Position numbers and translations under genes: made by a program. The notes below the pieces were generated by a model. It saw only the letters and a program-made list of their open reading frames with translations. It did no database searches and was not told where the DNA came from. A DNA stretch of 64,000 nt from Streptomyces guryensis (lineage in GTDB: Bacteria; Actinomycetota; Actinomycetes; Streptomycetales; Streptomycetaceae). Location: contig NZ_JAJSBI010000007.1 in the NCBI RefSeq assembly GCF_021261325.1, forward strand, positions 330,464 through 394,463, given 5' to 3'. Below are positions 59,568 to 64,000 of this stretch, piece after piece. Each line of letters starts with the position of its first letter. Position 1 is the first letter of the stretch.

Positions 59568-59777
59568 GATCACGGGCAAACTTCAGGCGCCTTCGTCGCC
59601 CACCACGCTGACAGTGATGACCTCGATCAACCGGAGGGGGAGACCGGGCCCGCAGGCGGGACGGCGGCCCGCGTCGAGGCACTGGAGCAGGCACTGGCCG
59701 AGGCCGTCGAGCAGCTCGCCGACCTCCGTCACCGCGTCCAGGCCCTGGAGGCGGGCGGCGACGAGCGGGGCCGCTGA
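59568..59777 (+). pseudogene. Coiled-coil protein, 5' end removed by IS
   Basis: The open frame DSDDLDQPEGETGPAGGTAA, then RVEALEQALAEAVEQLADLR and HRVQALEAGGDERGR ends in TGA 59775. The heptad pattern is clear. There is no start codon after the IS boundary, so the N-terminus was lost in the insertion. The family is unknown. Confidence 0.45.
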
Positions 59778-60410
59778 CCCGCCGGGCGGGGCGGGCTTCG
59801 GGGCTGCGTTCAGATTTTCTCTGCGAGGTTCAAGGCGGGCCCCGCCCACCGAGGCTGGCCGAACGTCGTCGACGAGCCCGCCGTTCAATCGGGAAGCCAG
59901 CTACGTCGCAAGGTGGCGAGCCGCCCAGGCAGTCGGGGGTGATCCGGGGCGGCCGGAGCGGCAATCTGCCTGGTCGCTGGGCTGGCCGTAACTGGGCTCC
60001 TGGCGGAGCAAGTTGTCGCCTACGACCGTCCTACGGCCGGATCGCAGGCACAGGGCCGACCCGGGGGCCGACCCTCACGCCCGCCGCCGGACTCGCCGAG
60101 CGCGGTGGTCGGCGTTGCCTCTGGCGGGGGCGAAGCTCCCGGCCGCCCGTCGGGGGCTGACTCATCCCGCCCCGGCCCCGCGCCGCCAGACTGAGCGACG
60201 CACCAGCCCGGCCGTACGCTGCCTTTCCCGATCGGGCCTGATCCTGCCGAAAGAAGCCTGCACCGCCTCGGCAGGTTTCCGCTGGTTTGCGGCGGCGCCG
60301 TGGCATCGGGCGAGGAGGGGCGTACGGGGGTGTGCGGCGCTGGAGTGGCTGCGGTCGCGGCGGCGGCACGTGACCTGAGCTCCGAAGCCGCGCTCTCGCG
60401 CCCCGCGCCA
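59778..60410. other. 630 bp with no recognisable gene
   Basis: No frame with a known domain or convincing start on either strand, and no RNA gene seen. Confidence 0.45.
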
Positions 60411-60411
60411 T

Positions 60412-60427
60412 ATATCATCGACGATAT
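60412..60427. promoter_or_regulatory. Near-palindromic operator of TA module 3
   Basis: ATATC-ATCGAC-GATAT, with perfect outer arms and TCGA in the centre, overlapping the toxin ATG and an AT-rich tract. It differs in sequence from the modules 1 and 2 site, so regulation should be independent. Confidence 0.5.
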
Positions 60428-60809
60428 GGACAGTGAGCGGTACTCGATCGAGATCGAGCCGGAGGTGCGGCTGTGGCTGGAGAGCATTCCCGCCCATCAC
60501 TACACGCAGGCCGAACGCGTCGCCGACCTGCTCGCCGAGCAGCCCACCACCCTCGATGAACCGCACTCCCGCCACCTGGGCGGCAAGCTCCGCGAGCTGC
60601 GCTTCCGCCTGGGCGATGCCCATCAGCGGATCACCTACTGGCTGGCGCCCGGCCGACGTGTCGTGCTGCTCACCGTGTTCCGCAAGACCAAGATGCGCGA
60701 GCAGGCCGAAGTGGATCGCGCCCACGCCGCACAGCGATGGTGCGAGGCAGAGCATGAAGCCGCCGCCGAGCACGACCTCTACAGCCGCAACCTCAAGGAG
60801 AACCGATGA
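60426..60809 (+). CDS. HigB/RelE-like toxin (Gp49 family), divergent third copy
   Basis: A 127-aa toxin: YSIEIEPEVRLWLESIPAHH, RHLGGKLRELRFRLGDAHQR, TYWLAPGRRVVLLTVFRKTK. It is clearly homologous to the toxins of modules 1 and 2 but much more diverged. The stop overlaps the next gene as ATGA. Confidence 0.85.
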   Translation: MDSERYSIEIEPEVRLWLESIPAHHYTQAERVADLLAEQPTTLDEPHSRHLGGKLRELRFRLGDAHQRITYWLAPGRRVVLLTVFRKTKMREQAEVDRAHAAQRWCEAEHEAAAEHDLYSRNLKENR

Positions 60810-61144
60810 ACCACAGCGAATGGAGGACCCGTCGCCACCGTCGGCTGCTGGGCGAACACCTGGACGCCGACCCCGAGTACGACCGGGTGTACGAAGAGGC
60901 CGGCCTCGCCATGACGTTGGGCAAGGCCGTCTACGACCGGCGTAAGCAGCTGGGCCTGAGCGAGGCCGACCTCGCCGAGCGCATGCACGTCGACGTCGAT
61001 GACATCGAAGGCATCGAGACGGCCACCGAGCTGCCGCCCATCGCGGTCATCATGCGCCTGGCCCGCGCACTGGACCTCACGGTGGACGTGCACCTCGCCG
61101 GCGGAGACGAGCCCACCGTCACCATCGTCGCCCCAGCGGCCTGA
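60806..61144 (+). CDS. XRE-family antitoxin of module 3
   Basis: A 112-aa protein: a helical N-terminus (EHLDADPEYDRVYEEAGLAM) like other HigA proteins and an XRE-like HTH (LGLSEADLAERMHVDVDDIE, IMRLARALDLTVDVHL). It is translated coupled to the toxin. Confidence 0.82.
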   Translation: MNHSEWRTRRHRRLLGEHLDADPEYDRVYEEAGLAMTLGKAVYDRRKQLGLSEADLAERMHVDVDDIEGIETATELPPIAVIMRLARALDLTVDVHLAGGDEPTVTIVAPAA

Positions 61145-61158
61145 GGCGGGGAGGAACC

Positions 61159-61395
61159 ATGCAGGACCCGCCTTCCGCGCTCGCCCGTGAGCTCGGGCAA
61201 CTCGTCCACGACCGGCGCATCGAACTCGGGCTGTCCCAGGCCGAGCTGGCCGAGCGGTGCGGGATGAAGCAGCCACAGATCTCCCGCTTCGAAGGCGGCG
61301 GGACCGTGCCCACGCTTCCCCTCCTGCGCCGCCTGGCTCAGGCTCTCGGCGCCGACCTGACCATCAGCCTCACCCCACACGACAAAGCCGCTTGA
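61159..61395 (+). CDS. Additional XRE-family HTH protein
   Basis: A 78-aa protein made almost only of an HTH (LGLSQAELAERCGMKQPQIS, RFEGGGTVPTLPLLRRLAQA). Its HTH is closer to the antitoxins of modules 1 and 2 than to its own neighbour. It follows the antitoxin by 14 bases with GGGGAGG as ribosome site, making a three-gene TA operon. Confidence 0.78.
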   Translation: MQDPPSALARELGQLVHDRRIELGLSQAELAERCGMKQPQISRFEGGGTVPTLPLLRRLAQALGADLTISLTPHDKAA

Positions 61396-61421
61396 CACGC
61401 ATTCGGAATTCCTGGAATTCC
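61392..61421 (+). promoter_or_regulatory. TTGACA and double GGAATTCC palindrome
   Basis: TTGACA (61393-61398 region) matches a -35 box. GGAATTCC occurs twice around a single T (61405-61421), forming a symmetric site. It could drive or control the toxin-tip gene. No good -10 is present. Confidence 0.35.
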
Positions 61422-61565
61422 CCAGGAGGTGCAGACCCCTGACGGCAGTAGTGACGGCAACACCAGCAGACTCCAGCGCACGAGCACGAACATCCGGCGA
61501 CTGTCAAATCGCCCGCTGACCAGCAAACTTGCAGGTAGGAGCGACCCCGCCAACACACGTACTAT

Positions 61566-62000
61566 GTGATGGCAGGTGCCAGCCCGGTTCTCGTCCACAA
61601 CAGTGGCATCCCGTGCGAGCACGCCCCGAGGACCTTCTCGAACCTGATCCCTGAGGACAAGCCGGGCTGGGCGAGGACATTCGACCCGAAGACCATTCAG
61701 AGCGGCCGCTCCGGAAACTTCGCCTATGTCGTGCTCGAAGACCACACCCTGGTCATCGGGAAGACAACCGACGGACATGTGAGCCTGGCCGGGGGCAAGG
61801 ACGTGCTCGCCGCTGGTGTGGCGAGGATCAGGAGCGGCAAGATCATTGAGCTGAACAACGACTCCGGGCACTATCGGCCGTACGGACCCTACGCTGGGCA
61901 AGCAGCCGAGGACGCCTTCAATGAGGCTGGATGGGATGCAACAGGAAAGTATGTCGAGAAATGGCCAGGACCTGCCTGCCCCGTGTGCACGGGCCCTTGA
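61566..62000 (+). CDS. Orphan RHS-type C-terminal toxin tip
   Basis: The frame begins at the pretoxin junction of RHS/polymorphic toxins, YYVMAGASPVLVHNSG, with an in-frame TAG shortly upstream, so no RHS body precedes it. The roughly 120-residue tip (NFAYVVLEDHTLVIGKTTDG, KDVLAAGVARIRSGKIIELN, NDSGHYRPYGPYAGQAAEDA, AGWDATGKYVEKW) resembles a domain seen at the ends of actinobacterial RHS toxins, whose activity I cannot name. It overlaps the candidate immunity gene. Such orphan tips act as donors for recombination into full-length RHS genes. Confidence 0.7.
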   Translation: MMAGASPVLVHNSGIPCEHAPRTFSNLIPEDKPGWARTFDPKTIQSGRSGNFAYVVLEDHTLVIGKTTDGHVSLAGGKDVLAAGVARIRSGKIIELNNDSGHYRPYGPYAGQAAEDAFNEAGWDATGKYVEKWPGPACPVCTGP

Positions 62001-62355
62001 CAAGATCGATTTCATTATTCGAGTGGAACCGCACTCGGTGGGGGTCGACGAGATCGAGCCACTCCTCGAAGATCTTCTGCTGTTCCTGAAACGGCACGAT
62101 GAATGTCGTGCCGCGATGGAGGTGCGGTTCAGGCAGATTCTCGATTCCCTTCCGCCTGGGGGAGTGGAGATTGTGCAGTACTGCATGTTCGAATTCCGCT
62201 GGCCAGGGGTGAGGGAATACGCCAAAGAGCTGTTTGCCGGGACGCGTGACGTCCTGCGCAGGCAGTCCTACCGGAGGATCATCGAGGCCTTCTCCGACGA
62301 CTGGCCCGAGCGTGTGATCTATTCCAGGTACACGCCCGAACTCGACGAATACTGA
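61951..62355 (+). CDS. Candidate immunity protein
   Basis: A 134-aa acidic protein beginning at ATG 61951 with AGGA five bases upstream, inside the end of the toxin-tip gene. It is mostly helical (IEPLLEDLLLFLKRHDECRA, EYAKELFAGTRDVLRRQSYR). Position, overlap and size match immunity proteins paired with RHS tips. No named immunity family recognised. Confidence 0.6.
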   Translation: MSRNGQDLPAPCARALDKIDFIIRVEPHSVGVDEIEPLLEDLLLFLKRHDECRAAMEVRFRQILDSLPPGGVEIVQYCMFEFRWPGVREYAKELFAGTRDVLRRQSYRRIIEAFSDDWPERVIYSRYTPELDEY

Positions 62356-62371
62356 TCACGCCCGAAGCCGT

Positions 62372-62412
62372 CCCGCGCGGGAGTTGCCCGCGCGGGAGTT
62401 GCCCGCGCGGGA
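62372..62412. repeat. 15-bp tandem repeat, about 2.7 copies
   Basis: The unit CCCGCGCGGGAGTTG occurs twice in full and once in part. Each unit contains the palindrome CCCGCGCGGG. It lies just before the DUF2283 gene. Confidence 0.7.
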
Positions 62413-62444
62413 CGAAGCGGATCGTCGACGAGGCGCGCCTGATC

Positions 62445-62690
62445 ATGGCGGACATCGAAGTGACGTACGATCGGCAGGCGAACGCGGCGTATATCTCCTT
62501 CGCCGAACCGGGGTCGGAGCCTGCGGTCGCGCGCATGTATCCCTGTGATCCCGTCGAGGTCGGCGGGATGATCAACCTCGACTTCGACGAGAATGGGCGC
62601 CTCGTCGGAGTGGAGGTGTTGGCAGCCCGTTCAAAGTTGCCCCAGTACATGCTCGACGCGGCGGATCGAATCGACCCTGGTGCCGGATAA
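62445..62690 (+). CDS. DUF2283 family protein
   Basis: An 81-aa protein: IEVTYDRQANAAYISFAEPG, GGMINLDFDENGRLVGVEVL, ending with a short helix. This matches DUF2283, small beta proteins often near TA or mobile genes, function unknown. Confidence 0.8.
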   Translation: MADIEVTYDRQANAAYISFAEPGSEPAVARMYPCDPVEVGGMINLDFDENGRLVGVEVLAARSKLPQYMLDAADRIDPGAG

Positions 62691-62823
62691 CCAGCAAGTC
62701 ATCGGCTTCGACTGAAGTGGTTGTCGAGGTGGGACAAGGCTTAACGTGTGCCGGTCTGGCCTCGTCACGAGCTACGCCTGCAGCCGCGCAGCGCCCTGGC
62801 TGACCACGTCCGGCTGCCCCGCC

Positions 62824-62845
62824 GGTGGACAGCCGGTGGACAGAC
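62824..62845 (+). repeat. Paired 11-bp iteron, putative integrase arm site (left of core 4)
   Basis: GGTGGACAGCC then GGTGGACAGAC, 113 bases before core 4. The same phase and position as left of cores 1 and 3, with C-to-A changes in both units. Confidence 0.55.
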
Positions 62846-62958
62846 GCCTTTGGACGGTGCGTCACGAGGCGGCATGCGTCAACCTGCTCTACGTGCCCTG
62901 ATCAGGAAAAACGTCACAGTTCAGCACGACGAGGCACTGGTCAACATGATTGCTCATG

Positions 62959-63003
62959 GTCTCGTAATGCGTAGGTCTCGGGTTCGAATCCCGAAGGCGG
63001 CTC
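62959..63003 (+). other. Attachment-site core 4 (3' part of tRNA-Thr)
   Basis: The same tRNA 3' sequence (CTCGTAATGCG, GGTTCGAATCCCG, AAGGCGGCTC). No 5' half upstream. Confidence 0.85.
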
Positions 63004-63010
63004 TAAGGTG

Positions 63011-63050
63011 AACCCCAGGTCGGAGCTATGACCTGGGGTTTTTTCTTTTC
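63011..63050 (+). terminator. Hairpin after core 4
   Basis: AACCCCAGGTC and GACCTGGGGTT arms around GGAGCTAT followed by TTTTCTTTTC, an excellent intrinsic-terminator tail. Confidence 0.82.
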
Positions 63051-63098
63051 TTTGACCTTGGAATCTGGCACATCGGGCACTGTCCGTCTGTGCATCGC

Positions 63099-63110
63099 AA
63101 TGCGTAGGTC
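63099..63110 (+). repeat. Second partial core after site 4
   Basis: AATGCGTAGGTC, as after cores 2 and 3. Confidence 0.6.
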
Positions 63111-63207
63111 CGAGGTTTGGTTTCTGTGACGAGGTCGACGATCTAACGCTCTGAACTGGCCTTTTCCTTGCTCTCAGGGGATGGATCTTGCTGGCGCAAG
63201 GGGTGCT

Positions 63208-63229
63208 GGTGGACAACCGGTGGACAGGT
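63208..63229 (+). repeat. Paired 11-bp iteron, putative integrase arm site (right of core 4)
   Basis: GGTGGACAACC then GGTGGACAGGT. Here, as left of core 4, the units carry A instead of C at the sixth base, so left and right arms of this site match each other. Confidence 0.5.
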
Positions 63230-63569
63230 GTGCGTGACACTCCGTCAGGCACCCTTGCTGCTCCTGGGGTGATGGGTGAGATCCACCGGGTCTCCGATGG
63301 AGCGATAGGCGTCGGCGGGGCTGTCCGGTCCGGACAGGTCTCACGTCCGGCTCGGGTTCTGGCGATGGTTGGCCGTGAGTGCACGCAGTGGCCGCCGGGG
63401 AGGAGGACGCGAGCACCGGCGGCGGCCTGGAAACCTCCGGAGGGGCCCAGTGTGAGGGCTTCCGCGCTTACCGCTACGAGCCGGAGCCCCACGGCCTGGT
63501 CACGGCGGGAAACGGGACTGACGGGCACGGTCACCGGGCGAGATCCTTGTATTTTTTCGCGGGCACGAC
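63230..63569. other. 340 bp without a recognisable gene
   Basis: No supported gene. It leads into the helicase fragment. Confidence 0.4.
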
Positions 63570-63860
63570 GATGTCGGTTCGACGATCCGAACGAGCTGGC
63601 CGCATTTGTCGACGCCGTCCGCTGGGGCGCGGTGACCTCAGCGGACGCCAACTCCTACCAGGCCCCGTTCCGTAGCGGCGCGAACACCGAGGCATACCAG
63701 CTGGAGCCACTGCACCGGGCACTGTAGTCGTCCCGGACGAACCTGCTGCTCGCCGACGACGTGGGTCTCGGCAAGACCATCGAGGTCGGCCTGAGTCGTA
63801 CAGGAACTGCCGCTGCGCCACCGGGCGCGGACCGTCGTCATCGTCTGGATGGTGTCCCTC
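63570..63860 (+). pseudogene. SNF2-type helicase fragment (DISARM DrmD-like)
   Basis: FDDPNELAAFVDAVRWGAVT, SADANSYQAPFRSGANTEAY and QLEPLHRAL run up to TAG 63725. The frame then continues NLLLADDVGLGKTIEVGL (Walker A region) and, after a shift near 63795, RARTVVIVWMVSL. The order and spacing fit the start of DrmD-like SNF2 helicases. The stop, the frameshift and the loss of later motifs show it is dead. Confidence 0.6.
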
Positions 63861-64000
63861 GTCATGGTGTACGGGACCAGTGGCCGGGAGTGCGCGGGCG
63901 TCTGCCCGGGGCGCACTTCTATGGGTGAGTACCGCTCCCTGAACAGGAGGCGGGCCACCGCGTAACTCTCCTTGGTGAACGCCCAGTTCAACCACGAGGA

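Noticed and set aside
62372..62412. Possible CRISPR-like array
   Set aside because: Units are only 15 bp, contiguous, without spacers; no cas genes anywhere in the window.
62941..63651. Minus-strand frames through the tRNA cores containing LEPPSGFEPETYAL
   Set aside because: This peptide is the translation of the repeated tRNA/T-arm sequence on the wrong strand and recurs at each core; not a real protein.
63638..63991. Minus-strand frame starting MNWAFTKESYAVARLLFRER
   Set aside because: The first 25 residues look protein-like, but the rest is antisense to the helicase fragment; the coding part, if any, lies beyond the window.
1..64000. Integrase, relaxase or FtsK-type conjugation gene that would make an island self-mobile
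   Set aside because: None seen on either strand; the only FtsK-like protein is the FHA-EccC of the secretion locus.

Overview
The window is high-GC actinobacterial DNA, most likely from Streptomyces or a close relative. The signs are frequent GTG starts, GTGA/ATGA-coupled genes, a maltose-type F-G-A transport operon, ANTAR regulators, a partial conservon, and a type VII secretion locus with an FHA-EccC ATPase. No intact tRNA, rRNA or CRISPR array was found. The main organising feature is four direct repeats of the 3' part of a tRNA gene (anticodon arm reading CGT, so probably tRNA-Thr) at about 16.0, 39.3, 57.2 and 63.0 kb. No 5' half accompanies any copy. I read them as attachment-site scars of genomic islands stacked in tandem behind one tRNA gene, whose intact copy should lie left of position 1. 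Three of the four are followed by a strong hairpin and a short second partial core. Several are flanked by paired 11-bp iterons that look like integrase arm sites. No integrase gene is visible, and the only xis-like gene is broken.

Island 1 (to 16.05 kb) starts with a truncated P-loop gene and an IS3-family element. Next comes a decayed Tn552/Tn7-type (TniA) transposon that still shows both terminal repeats and encloses a lipoprotein gene. A type VII secretion locus follows on the minus strand: response regulator, histidine kinase, FHA-EccC, WXG100 protein, a frameshifted Ser/Thr kinase and a 349-aa WXG100-headed candidate effector, with an intact receptor kinase divergent at 12.7 kb. A group II intron 3' remnant and a HigBA-like toxin-antitoxin (TA) module sit next to the first attachment scar.

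Island 2 (16.05-39.3 kb) has malF-malG-aglA without a visible malE or malR and a DUF234-type ATPase. It then holds a long run of stress-associated small genes: CsbD, PRC-barrel, ANTAR, GAF-ANTAR, Asp23, STAS, DUF1003, DUF5994, SPFH and small membrane proteins. Many are present as paralogous or decayed pairs, including an inverted block copy. The island ends in a vapBC pair with a nonsense-mutated toxin and a frameshifted xis.

Island 3 (39.3-57.2 kb) carries the main defence cargo: a zinc-ribbon protein and a Ski2-like helicase followed by a complete Wadjet operon (jetABCD). A perfect 32-bp palindrome lies just upstream of jetA. A truncated conservon (cvnA-cvnB), a dead M56 peptidase and a second, nearly identical copy of the island-1 TA/attachment segment follow.

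Island 4 (57.3-63.0 kb) contains an RHS-type N-terminal fragment, a lectin fragment cut by a second IS3-family element, a third TA module with an extra HTH gene, and an orphan RHS toxin tip with a candidate immunity gene. Beyond 63 kb there is only a broken SNF2 helicase resembling DISARM DrmD. Overall this is an anti-plasmid/anti-phage and conflict-system region that has grown by repeated integration at one tRNA and is decaying in many places.
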